The notes under the pieces were generated by a model, which had not been told where the DNA came from, made no database searches, and was given only the letters and a program-made list of their open reading frames with translations. Below, in pieces: positions 1-6,520 of a stretch of DNA of 18,541 nucleotides; position 1 is the stretch's first letter; each line of letters begins with the position of its first letter. The translations under genes were made by a program, and so were the position numbers. This DNA is from CAZXCK01 sp964639225 (GTDB lineage Bacteria; Chloroflexota; Anaerolineae; Aggregatilineales; Phototrophicaceae), in contig CAZXCK010000085.1 in NCBI GenBank assembly GCA_964639225.1, forward strand, positions 1 to 18,541, given 5' to 3'.

Positions 1-55
1 TGTTGCGATAGACGTGATTTAAGGTCGCGTCTGCTAAGTAATTCGATATTGCCAT
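1..55 (-). CDS. Partial tail fibre/structural protein, N-terminus only
   Basis: The first 18 codons of a gene that runs off the left edge of the window, beginning MAISNYLADATLNHVYRN. The ATG at 55 follows GGAGG with a good spacing, and the stop of the upstream FN3-like gene lies 14 bases before it. The opening pattern (a short N-terminal helix with 'xxLxDhxxRN') is what I know from small phage tail-fibre or virion proteins that continue with a 'TVYLALFT'-like strand, but the rest is not visible. Position after the lysis genes and transcription with them fit a late structural gene. Codon use is AT-richer than the neighbours (two TTA and one ATA in 18 codons), though the sample is tiny. The start is well supported; the function is tentative. 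Confidence 0.55.
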   Translation of the reverse strand, partial: MAISNYLADATLNHVYRN

Positions 56-69
56 AGTCTACTCCTCCG

Positions 70-519
70 TTATGGTGTCACTGTCTGCAAGCCCGTCGGG
101 GCGACCGGGAATAAGCGGCCCTTGACGAGATAGGCAAAAGGTGTCGTAGGGTCCACAGCGGCCAAGTCGTTTGACCATGCGATATCAGAATACTCTGTCG
201 CACCCTCCGCATTCTCGCCTACCGACCGAACCCCGATGTAGTAGTACCCGCGCGGCACCGAGGACAAGTCCACCGTCATCTCCGGCGCAGTCACCACCCC
301 GAGCGACACCTCATTGCCAGATACGCTGTGCTTTCGAAACACTTCGTAGGTGACCACGTCCCCCTCGATGAGCGGTTGACCGTTCACGTCGGTGGTCACT
401 TCCTCCCAAACTACGATCTGCGGAACGTCACCCGAGAAGGTGACATCCACATCCGCCGGCTGTGCCAGGCATGCGGCGGCCGCGAATAGTGCGACCGCCA
501 CGATCAATAGCGTTTTCAT
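70..519 (-). CDS. Exported FN3-like small protein
   Basis: A 149-residue protein with a clear signal peptide: Lys2, a hydrophobic run at about residues 4-16, then ACLAQ. Cleavage by signal peptidase I after CLA is plausible. A Cys at residue 17 is preceded by AAA, so it is a weak lipobox and lipidation is uncertain. The rest looks like one fibronectin type III-like beta sandwich: VTYEVFRK, then SVPRGYYYIGVRS, with 'WSND' near the end of the domain. The ATG at 519 is preferred over an in-frame GTG at 552 because it begins directly with the signal peptide; its SD (GGGGA) is only moderate. It lies in the late operon between a holin candidate and a tail/fibre gene. An exported phage FN3 protein could act at the host envelope or be a virion decoration; the sequence does not say which. 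Confidence 0.72.
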   Translation of the reverse strand: MKTLLIVAVALFAAAACLAQPADVDVTFSGDVPQIVVWEEVTTDVNGQPLIEGDVVTYEVFRKHSVSGNEVSLGVVTAPEMTVDLSSVPRGYYYIGVRSVGENAEGATEYSDIAWSNDLAAVDPTTPFAYLVKGRLFPVAPTGLQTVTP

Positions 520-535
520 CACGCGCCATCCCCGC

Positions 536-709
536 TCAATTGAGGAGCTCACGGATGAACACCGCCACGGTCCCCGCGATGGTCACGGCTGTGCCTGCGG
601 TGTCGAGCGCGCTCTGCGCGTCTCCTCCACCGACGACGATTGCCACGGCCCCTACGATGAGAGCGATAAGCCCTCCACGGTTCAATACTTTCTTCATCTT
701 TGCGCTCAT
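536..709 (-). CDS. Small two-helix membrane protein, holin candidate
   Basis: A 57-residue protein read directly from the sequence, ATG at 709 and TGA at 538-536. It starts MSAKMKKVLNRGG, has a hydrophobic helix at about residues 13-29 (GLIALIVGAVAIVVGGG), a short polar linker with Asp30 and Asp36, and a second, less hydrophobic helix at about 39-52 ending in RELLN. A strong SD (GGAGGAG) lies about 10 bases upstream. Small size, a basic N-terminus, two hydrophobic segments and a place inside a lysis cassette fit a class II-type holin or a holin-like accessory. It fills the space between the coiled-coil membrane ORF and the FN3-like gene. No family was recognised; it could also be an antiholin. 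Confidence 0.68.
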   Translation of the reverse strand: MSAKMKKVLNRGGLIALIVGAVAIVVGGGDAQSALDTAGTAVTIAGTVAVFIRELLN

Positions 710-728
710 AGTCCTTTCTCCTCCGTCT

Positions 729-1256
729 CTACCTGTTTATCGTGCCGCGAATGAGTGTTGCGGCCACACCTCCAATGACTATCCCAACGACCACTCCCCC
801 CGCCCCGGCTCTAATCGTCCGCAGTGTCGTCCGGCGGCGGTATTCCTCGTACGATGAGGAGAGCTCGTCCAACTGCTCGGTGAGCTCTCGCAACCGCTCC
901 TGCAGCCGCTCCACCCTGGCCTGTAGCCTCTCCGAGGTCTCCCGTGAGGCGGTCAACCGCTCGCGCAAGCTCTCTGTTTCGCCGGAGAGCGCTGTCAGCT
1001 CTTCGCGCTGCTCGGAGAGCGAGTTGCTCAGCGCCGCGGAGGTCTCGCGCGAGGAGGCGAGTGTCGCCTGCAATGCGTTCAAGCTCTCGCTCGCTCTCTC
1101 GAGCTCGGCGCTCGCTATCCTCAATTGCGTGAGCAACATCTCGCGCTGTTCCCCCCACCCCGAGGACTGCCCCGAGGAGAAAGTAGCCGGCGATAAGGAC
1201 AACAGCAGCACCAAGCCCGAGACCAATAGCGAACGTATGAAGCTTCGACATCTCAA
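729..1256 (-). CDS. Coiled-coil envelope protein with signal peptide and C-terminal TM
   Basis: A 175-residue protein that starts at TTG 1256, two bases from the preceding gene's stop and 8 bases after AGGAGG. Layout: N-terminal hydrophobic segment at about residues 8-24 ending near SPATFSSGQ (signal peptide or anchor); a long Glu/Arg/Leu/Ser-rich coiled coil at about 35-145; and a glycine-rich hydrophobic helix at about 151-168 (GVVVGIVIGGVAATLI). N-terminal export signal, coiled coil and C-terminal membrane helix recall a unimolecular spanin, but there is no lipobox Cys, so that role is inference. The third codon position is strongly G/C by eye, like the neighbours, and only this frame reads through to the next gene, so I take it as the principal frame. 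A second ORF overlaps it almost completely in another frame. The TTG start is the weak point. Confidence 0.68.
   Translation of the reverse strand: MRCRSFIRSLLVSGLVLLLSLSPATFSSGQSSGWGEQREMLLTQLRIASAELERASESLNALQATLASSRETSAALSNSLSEQREELTALSGETESLRERLTASRETSERLQARVERLQERLRELTEQLDELSSSYEEYRRRTTLRTIRAGAGGVVVGIVIGGVAATLIRGTINR
811..1251 (-). CDS. Nested overlapping ORF, Rz-like inner-membrane spanin candidate
   Basis: A 146-residue ORF with an ATG start, lying wholly inside the 729-1256 ORF in another frame. Its N-terminus is a convincing signal anchor (residues about 6-30: FAIGLGLGAAVVLIAGYFLLG), followed by a highly charged Ala/Arg/Glu helix (about 38-85), an Ala/Gly-rich stretch and an acidic, proline-containing tail. 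A short cytosolic end, one membrane helix and a periplasmic helix is the Rz topology, and an inner-membrane spanin beside an endolysin is expected in a Gram-negative phage. Support: ATG start with GGGGAG 9 bases upstream, and G-rich first codon positions. Against: many CGA codons, a third-position G/C content near half, and 101 bases left unused before the next gene if it were the only gene here. It may be real alongside the other frame, or its shadow. Confidence 0.42.
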   Translation of the reverse strand: MSKLHTFAIGLGLGAAVVLIAGYFLLGAVLGVGGTARDVAHAIEDSERRARESERELERIAGDTRLLARDLRGAEQLALRAARRADSALRRNRELARAVDRLTGDLGEATGQGGAAAGAVARAHRAVGRALLIVRGIPPPDDTADD

Positions 1257-1272
1257 CTCACTCCCCTCCTCT
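1257..1272 (-). promoter_or_regulatory. Extended Shine-Dalgarno serving two starts
   Basis: The minus strand reads AGAGGAGGGGAGTGAG directly before TTG (1256), with ATG five bases further on (1251). AGGAGG lies 8 bases from the TTG and GGGGAG lies 9 bases from the ATG, so one purine tract offers a good register to each of two frames. The TGA stop of the upstream holin-like gene (1260-1258) sits inside it, so terminating ribosomes could reinitiate at either start. Confidence 0.65.
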
Positions 1273-1473
1273 CTGCCCGCGGAGCTCCTGGCCCCGCTTT
1301 ATGCTCGTGCCGGTGACAAATGCGCCGAGCGCCGGTCCGTAGATAGCCGCAAACGCCGCAGCGATGGTTCCGAGCCCCGCAGTGCGCCCTTGCGCATAGG
1401 CAACCGTGGCGAGGATGGCAAACCACGGGACCGGAGCCATAAGCACAACCTTCGTCGCATCCTTCAGCGTCAT
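1258..1473 (-). CDS. Holin-like membrane protein
   Basis: A 71-residue protein with two hydrophobic segments, at about residues 9-26 (VVLMAPVPWFAILATVAY) and 33-54 (AGLGTIAAAFAAIYGPALGAF), and a basic, charged tail (SIKRGQELRGQRGGE). Its ATG overlaps the stop of the M23 peptidase gene as ATGA, which implies translational coupling with the endolysin. Size, two membrane helices, a charged C-terminus and direct coupling to the muralytic enzyme support a holin that releases or activates the endopeptidase. No specific holin family was recognised. Together with the 57-residue protein and the XhlA-like protein it makes three membrane proteins that could act as holin, antiholin or accessory. Confidence 0.72.
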   Translation of the reverse strand: MTLKDATKVVLMAPVPWFAILATVAYAQGRTAGLGTIAAAFAAIYGPALGAFVTGTSIKRGQELRGQRGGE

Positions 1474-2054
1474 CGCACGAGCTCCGGCCAGAATGTTTCC
1501 GGGCGTACCCGCTCAGCATGCGGGTTCCACGTGGTCCCCCGGTGGATCTCGTAGTGCGCGTGGGCTCCTGTCGAGAACCCGGCGCTCCCCACACTCCCGA
1601 CCACTTGGCCCCGCTGTACCGGGGTCGGGTCCTCGAAGGTATGCCACGCCATGAGCGGCCACCGCTCCTGCTCTGCGCTCTCGGTATAGGTCCACCGCAC
1701 GCGCATTGGCGCCTGGTTGTAGAGCTGATTGAGGTAGCTATGGCACATCACATGGGTGTTGCCGGAGTCCCCGATGATGATGATGAGCGCGCCGTAGGTG
1801 TCGTAGAAGTAGTGGTGACCGCTCATATCGAAGGGCCCGAGGAGCTCGAGCTCTGCCATTGTGCGCGCGAGAGATGAGCGCACGGCGCAGAAATAGTACA
1901 GCGTCCCGTCCTCCGGGGCCCGTATCGCCGTGCCAACGGGTGCCGCTATATCTATCGCCCCGTGCGGGTGCGTGCGGCGCTCTTTCGGTACTGAGAGCGG
2001 CCGCGGCTGGTCGAACGGGGTCGTTATCTCTCCACGCTTCACCGGGAATATCAT
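1470..2054 (-). CDS. M23-family (LytM-like) endopeptidase, likely endolysin
   Basis: A 194-residue zinc metallopeptidase expected to cut peptidoglycan cross-links. The M23 signature is visible: H31-G-A-I-D35 supplies the first two zinc ligands, H165-A-H167 supplies the second His of the HxH motif as the third ligand, and C-H105-S-Y-L fits the catalytic His that usually appears as 'Y.HL'. The segment from 36 to 56 (IAAPVGTAIRAPEDGTLYYF) is the usual 'G..V.A...G.V' strand pair. No signal peptide or cell-wall-binding domain is seen, so it probably leaves the cytoplasm through a holin. The ATG at 2054 is chosen because the conserved domain starts there and a GGGGGTGG tract precedes it; extending to 2132 adds a Cys/Arg-rich stretch that lies over the upstream gene. 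It is coupled to the holin-like gene by ATGA. A structural tail lysin is a less likely alternative. Confidence 0.85.
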   Translation of the reverse strand: MIFPVKRGEITTPFDQPRPLSVPKERRTHPHGAIDIAAPVGTAIRAPEDGTLYYFCAVRSSLARTMAELELLGPFDMSGHHYFYDTYGALIIIIGDSGNTHVMCHSYLNQLYNQAPMRVRWTYTESAEQERWPLMAWHTFEDPTPVQRGQVVGSVGSAGFSTGAHAHYEIHRGTTWNPHAERVRPETFWPELVR

Positions 2055-2059
2055 AGTGT

Positions 2060-2380
2060 TCACACCACCCCCGTAAGTGCGACAATGACGCCGGCTGCGG
2101 CAATCACTGTCCCGATCGCCCACTTGAACCACGCGCCGATGCGCCCCTGCAGCTCGTCAACCGAGCGCATGAGCGCTTTCATCTGCTCGTCGTTCTCCCG
2201 CTTGTGCGCGCGAAACTCCCCGCGGAGCCCGTTCTGCCCGGTCACGCCGATAAGATCAGCCTTCAACTGACCCATGTCCGCCTCCAGGGAGGACAGCCGG
2301 CGGGAGTTCTCGTGAATCTTCGCGTACTGGTCCGCATTCTGCTTGTAGATGCGCTCATGCTCGTCATGGTCCTCGGCCAC
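2060..2380 (-). CDS. XhlA-like coiled-coil protein with C-terminal TM
   Basis: A 106-residue protein with a polar, strongly charged helical N-terminus (about 1-80, heptad-like LSSLEADMGQLKADL and MKALMRSVDELQGRI) and one C-terminal hydrophobic helix (about 83-105, WFKWAIGTVIAAAGVIVALTG). This tail-anchored arrangement is that of the XhlA/haemolysin-type proteins found beside phage holins and endolysins, where they help lysis. The start is GTG at 2380, 6 bases after AGGAGG; there is no competing ATG with an SD. The gene ends 5 bases before the M23 peptidase start. Position and topology support a lysis role; sequence identity to XhlA cannot be tested here. Confidence 0.7.
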   Translation of the reverse strand: MAEDHDEHERIYKQNADQYAKIHENSRRLSSLEADMGQLKADLIGVTGQNGLRGEFRAHKRENDEQMKALMRSVDELQGRIGAWFKWAIGTVIAAAGVIVALTGVV

Positions 2381-2420
2381 AGCCTCCCTCCTCGGTGCTC
2401 AGTGCTGGCCCTCTCGCAGC

Positions 2421-2756
2421 TCACGGCCACGATATGTGCTCCCCCGCAGATAGCCGCCCGTCGTGGACGACCTCTCCGTCGTAGACGATGCTCGCTCGAA
2501 CGTCCCGGGTGAACGACGCCGACCACTGTAGCTGCTCGACTCCGATAATCCCCCGGAGGTCAAACGCCTCGTTTCCATCCCCGCCGATGAGGTGGGTCTT
2601 CCACCCGTCTGAGTACTCAGCGTCTATGCGCAGCGTCCACGGCCCATCGGCTTCGACGTTCCACGAGAATGTGTTGTCGGCAAGCGTCGGGTCCATGCAC
2701 GACGAAAGCCCGACTATCGTGACGAGCGCAAGCATCACAGTTAGCATCCATTTCAT
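2421..2756 (-). CDS. Small phage-encoded lipoprotein
   Basis: A 111-residue protein with a lipoprotein signal: MKWMLTVMLALVTIVGLSSC, where L-S-S-C at residues 17-20 is a good lipobox, so Cys20 should be lipidated. The mature part is about 90 residues, rich in aromatic and alternating hydrophobic residues (FSWNVEADGPWTLRIDAEY, LQWSASF, ASIVYDGEVVHDGRL), which suggests a small beta sandwich. The ATG at 2756 has AGGAGG 6 bases upstream; an in-frame ATG at 2774 that overlaps the previous stop (TAATG) has no such SD. It lies directly after the tail-tip gene and before the lysis genes. Possible roles are superinfection exclusion at the envelope, an outer-membrane lysis factor, or a lysogenic surface trait; the sequence does not decide. 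Confidence 0.78.
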   Translation of the reverse strand: MKWMLTVMLALVTIVGLSSCMDPTLADNTFSWNVEADGPWTLRIDAEYSDGWKTHLIGGDGNEAFDLRGIIGVEQLQWSASFTRDVRASIVYDGEVVHDGRLSAGEHISWP

Positions 2757-2773
2757 ATTCCCCTCCTCATTCA

Positions 2774-5700
2774 TTACGTCACCACTTTCACCGTTCCCGC
2801 GTCATTCCATAGAGCCCCTACCGGAAGCCCCGCACTCGCAGTCGGAAGGTCTCCCATCACAACATCGCCAATGAACCGATGCACCCCTGTTGACCGGGCG
2901 ACGTAGTAGAGGTCCTTGTCGAAGTCGCTCTCAGCCCACGCATAGCCCCCGTTGTAGTGCGCGATGCTCTCGGTGGTCGAAAGCAGGGCCGCAGGCATCA
3001 CAAGGAGGTCGTCGAGGCGGTAGTCGGTGGACGGCAAGAGCAGCTCAAGTGCCATCCCGTGCGTGAGCGCGGTATCCGCCGACACATCGAGTGCGGTCTG
3101 TAGCGAGTCGTCGACGACTATTGCTATCTCGTCCGCCGAGGTATCGAAGTGAACCGAGAAGTACGTCCACCCTGCGGTTATGGCGGCGGTGCGGGTGACT
3201 TGCGCGTCCGGGCCGTCCCACTCAAGTTCGAGGTTGTTGGAGCCGTCGTGGCTGACGGTCACGAGGAGGATGCCGAGTCGGTGGATCTCGTCGTTGTAGC
3301 GGTCGCCGACTATCAAATCGCCGGTCTCGATGTTGAAGGTGAGTCCGCGTGGCAGTGTCGTGCCATACGCGGACGGGTTCGGTGTATCGAATTGCGCCTT
3401 CAGCGTCGAGGAAATCCCCTCATACACCCGTATCTTCTCGCCGCTATAATCAAGCACGACAAGGTCTCCGGTATATGGGTCGACCTCGCAGCTTTCGCCT
3501 CCCGCCGCAACGGTGAAGCTCGACGATACTGTGCTTGTCAGCCCGCTGTGTACGTAGATGGTGTTGGACCCGCTGGCTGAACAGATGAGGTTTCCGGTGA
3601 AGGGGTCAACGGCAATGCCCTGGACTGATGTCTCCGGTGCCGTAATGGTACTGAGCACTGTTGAGCTTATGCCATCGTGCACGTAGATCAAGTCCGTGCC
3701 GTAATCGTTGCTCAACAGGTTCCCGGTCGCCGGATCTACCGCAAGCCCGGATGCGAAGTTTGACCCCCCGGGAATAGCGAATGACGAGGATGTTGTCGCA
3801 GATATACCGTCGTGGATGTAAATGAGCTTCGTTCCAGCGTCTACCGATATCAGGTTGCCGGTTGCCGCGTCATAGGCCAGGCCCGTGAGTGTGCTATCAG
3901 GCGACGCGAACGTCGCTGCTACATCTGTCCAAGACGGCACACCGTGCAAGCGTGCAATGATCTGCGCGCTCCCCGGCAGCGACGCCGCATACGTCCACGC
4001 GGCAATAGAGAAGTCGGTGTCAAGCGCGATGCCTTGTGCGTCGTTGTCCACGAGGCGCCCGTCTGCTGAGCCGGTGGTGAGAGCGTGCGAGCCGAAGCGG
4101 GAATTGGTTGTGAAGGCAAGCGCCGTCTTGGTATCCCACGGGTCGGTATCGTCCTCATCGAGATAGTCGTTGTCGAAGTCAAAGCGCGTGGACCCGGCCG
4201 GAGCCGCGTCGCCTACGTCGAGGCCGTCAACACTTGCGCCCGTTTTCACAAGCCCCTGCGCCCGAATGAGGTCCGGGAGCGTCGCGTCGGGGTTGCCGCC
4301 GAGGGTGATACGGTCTACCCATGAGCCCGCAATATCCAACTGAAACGAGAGCTTCGTTCCGGTAATGAGCACGCGGGCTGAATCTGAGACGTGGCCGACG
4401 AGGCCCTCGGAGGTGACCTCGAGCTGCCCGGTGATCTCCGCTATGACGGCGTTCAGGAACGCCGCGGAGACCTTGTCCGCGGTGACGGCGCCTGCGAGAA
4501 TCTTCGGGGCGGTAATCGCATCCGGCTGAATGTCCACGGTGTCGATGCCGGTTGTAGTTGCACTCACCGAGCTCGACCACGCGCTTGTCGTTCCGTCCTT
4601 CGTCTCCTGGCGCACGCGGTAGTAGAGCGTTCGTCCGGTCGGCTCATCGTCTGTGCCGCCCGGCGGGATGTTCTGATGGATGATGACCTCGTCCGTCGTC
4701 TCGGTGAGCCCGCCGACGCCCGCCTTCCAGTCGGTGCCGTCGAAGCGAAGCGCGTACCACGTCGCATCATCATCTGACACCTGTACTTCGTAATGGTCGA
4801 AGTTCGTGAGCGATACCTGCTTCGACCATGTCACAGAGATTGCCTTGAAGTACGCCCGCGCCTCTGCCGTCGGAGCCGTGGGAGTGGTTGTCCCGCTGCC
4901 CTTATCCCACCCGTCGTTCAGGTCGTCGAAGGTCGCGGTATCGTCTTGCTCCTCCGGGGCCGCCTCGCCGGGGTGGTCCTCTACCACATCGTCGGGGGAG
5001 CCCGTATCGTCGAACGCTTCAATCTCTGTGAGCGTGAGAGTGGAATACTGCCGGCGGTCTATCGGCGCCGACACGGCCGGGTGCTCCACAGAGTCAACGG
5101 TGTACTCCCCGCTCGCTGCGGCATTGGTGGGGTGGTTGAACTGGACGACGCAGCCCTCCTGGAGCTGAGGGAGGAAGTCAGTCTTGAGCTCATAGCGCCG
5201 CCGCGGCACCTCGCCCCAATCGCGCCACCATCGGCATGTAAGCCACGCCTGTGTCTCGGTTGCGGCGTACTTCCCGTTGATGGACTTGTCGACGTACTCC
5301 CAATCGTTTGAGACCGTCGCGTCGATAGCCTCAACCTGTATCTGTTTCTGCACCCGCAGAGGCTCGCCCCGAATGGTGAGCTTCGTGATTGTGCAGGTAG
5401 AGCCGCCGGCGTTTCGGAGGATAATCTCTGAACGGTCCGGTAGTTGCCGGGTCGCTGAGGTCGAGCCGTTGAAGGATACAAGCTCGAGAGTTCCGCCGGT
5501 GTACTCGATATCAGCGCCGCTGCCGGTGGTGTTGATAGTCGGGGTCTGGATGTTGATGGCGAGCGGCCACTGTTCGCCTGACTTCGGGTCGCGGTACTGT
5601 AGCTGCGCCTTGCTCCCGGCGGAGGTTCCCGGCCAGTAGGCGCCGGCCGCCACTGCAATATCCGTTTGTCCGGTGGCGGTGTCGTAGCCCTCGGTGCTCT

Positions 5701-6520
5701 TGTAGACCACGCGCTCGTCGAGCTGTCGGTAGCTCTCGAACTCGGTCTTCACGCGGTTGCACTGCACGGGGATCTGCACGGCGGCGATGCTGTGCACGTT
5801 CGTGCTGTCGAGCGTCCACTCTGCGGTGGGCGCGGTGTATCCGGTCTGCAGTTTCGAGTGCAGCCGGAGCTTGCCGTCATATCTGAAGGTAAGAAACCCG
5901 AGATACTGCGCGGCGATGAGCTTCAGCTCACTCCACGCGGTCGCGTTCTCTCCAACTGCGAGATAGTCCTTTGTGTAGGCGAGCCCCTCAACATCGAGGT
6001 CGGCGGCGTCGAGACCCATCGCGGCTGCTATCTTGTGCACGAGGGAGTTGCTGGTCGTTGTCGTGTCGCAGATGGTGTGGTTGATGTAGATGGTGGGGTC
6101 GACCTTGCGCCGCGTCGCTGCTCGCTCCACCGCGTCCACAAGCTCGAGGGTTATCTCATCGGAGGTGAGGTAGGTCTGCGTGCGCTTCAGGCCCCCGGAG
6201 GAGACCCACCCGGTAAACACACGGATGTACTCGCTCGAGGCCCCCACCTTCGCTTCAACGGCTGCCGGAAGCCCAGCCCAATCTCCCTCGGCGAGTGAGC
6301 CGTCAGAGTTTCGGAGCTTCGCCTGCGCCGAGTTTGAGACGCCTTCGCCACTTGCCCCGCCTTTCCTGCGGGTGACGGTGAGGCCGCCAACGAGCTTGTC
6401 GGTTACGTCCTCGAGCACGGTGTCCTCGTCGGTGTCCACGAGAAGCCGCCACCACTTCGGGCTTGTGCGGTCGGCGAGAGCGGTTTCAAAGGCTGTCGAA
6501 ATCGGGGTCGCGAGCGCCAC
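2774..6520 (-). CDS. Tail-tip/hub protein with FN3, LamG-like and beta-propeller modules
   Basis: A 1248-residue tail protein. Residues about 1-520 look like a siphophage tail hub or tip (FTGWVSSGG at about 102, an 'aYLGFLTFRYDGKLRLHS' strand region near 205-225). Residues about 545-655 form an FN3 domain (YFKAISVTWSK to LYYRVRQETKDGTTSAWSSS). A helical linker (DAITAPKILAGAVTADKVS) resembles the region after FN3 in lambda J-like proteins. Residues about 805-860 and 1083-1175 read as two halves of one LamG/concanavalin-like sandwich (FSIAAWTYA; LLVTVSHDG, GWTYFSVHFDT), separated by five repeats of about 43 residues with 'GLAVDPATGNLL' cores. The C-terminus 'LPVGALWNDAGTVKV' is a motif I associate with phage tail proteins. 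GTG start at 6520, AGGAG 6 bases upstream, abutting the tape-measure stop. It probably contacts the host surface; the receptor is unknown. Confidence 0.85.
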   Translation of the reverse strand: MALATPISTAFETALADRTSPKWWRLLVDTDEDTVLEDVTDKLVGGLTVTRRKGGASGEGVSNSAQAKLRNSDGSLAEGDWAGLPAAVEAKVGASSEYIRVFTGWVSSGGLKRTQTYLTSDEITLELVDAVERAATRRKVDPTIYINHTICDTTTTSNSLVHKIAAAMGLDAADLDVEGLAYTKDYLAVGENATAWSELKLIAAQYLGFLTFRYDGKLRLHSKLQTGYTAPTAEWTLDSTNVHSIAAVQIPVQCNRVKTEFESYRQLDERVVYKSTEGYDTATGQTDIAVAAGAYWPGTSAGSKAQLQYRDPKSGEQWPLAINIQTPTINTTGSGADIEYTGGTLELVSFNGSTSATRQLPDRSEIILRNAGGSTCTITKLTIRGEPLRVQKQIQVEAIDATVSNDWEYVDKSINGKYAATETQAWLTCRWWRDWGEVPRRRYELKTDFLPQLQEGCVVQFNHPTNAAASGEYTVDSVEHPAVSAPIDRRQYSTLTLTEIEAFDDTGSPDDVVEDHPGEAAPEEQDDTATFDDLNDGWDKGSGTTTPTAPTAEARAYFKAISVTWSKQVSLTNFDHYEVQVSDDDATWYALRFDGTDWKAGVGGLTETTDEVIIHQNIPPGGTDDEPTGRTLYYRVRQETKDGTTSAWSSSVSATTTGIDTVDIQPDAITAPKILAGAVTADKVSAAFLNAVIAEITGQLEVTSEGLVGHVSDSARVLITGTKLSFQLDIAGSWVDRITLGGNPDATLPDLIRAQGLVKTGASVDGLDVGDAAPAGSTRFDFDNDYLDEDDTDPWDTKTALAFTTNSRFGSHALTTGSADGRLVDNDAQGIALDTDFSIAAWTYAASLPGSAQIIARLHGVPSWTDVAATFASPDSTLTGLAYDAATGNLISVDAGTKLIYIHDGISATTSSSFAIPGGSNFASGLAVDPATGNLLSNDYGTDLIYVHDGISSTVLSTITAPETSVQGIAVDPFTGNLICSASGSNTIYVHSGLTSTVSSSFTVAAGGESCEVDPYTGDLVVLDYSGEKIRVYEGISSTLKAQFDTPNPSAYGTTLPRGLTFNIETGDLIVGDRYNDEIHRLGILLVTVSHDGSNNLELEWDGPDAQVTRTAAITAGWTYFSVHFDTSADEIAIVVDDSLQTALDVSADTALTHGMALELLLPSTDYRLDDLLVMPAALLSTTESIAHYNGGYAWAESDFDKDLYYVARSTGVHRFIGDVVMGDLPTASAGLPVGALWNDAGTVKVVT

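Noticed and set aside
742..1554. A 270-codon plus-strand frame across the lysis genes
   Set aside because: Ser/Arg-rich low-complexity product antisense to the coiled-coil gene, running through several well-supported minus-strand gene boundaries.
2055..2132. Longer N-terminus for the M23 peptidase
   Set aside because: The extra 26 residues are Arg/Cys-rich, lie over the upstream coiled-coil gene, and are not a signal peptide.
5059..5658. Minus-strand frame of 199 codons inside the tail-tip gene
   Set aside because: Pro/Ser/Arg-rich alternative-frame product fully inside a large gene, with no supporting gene context.
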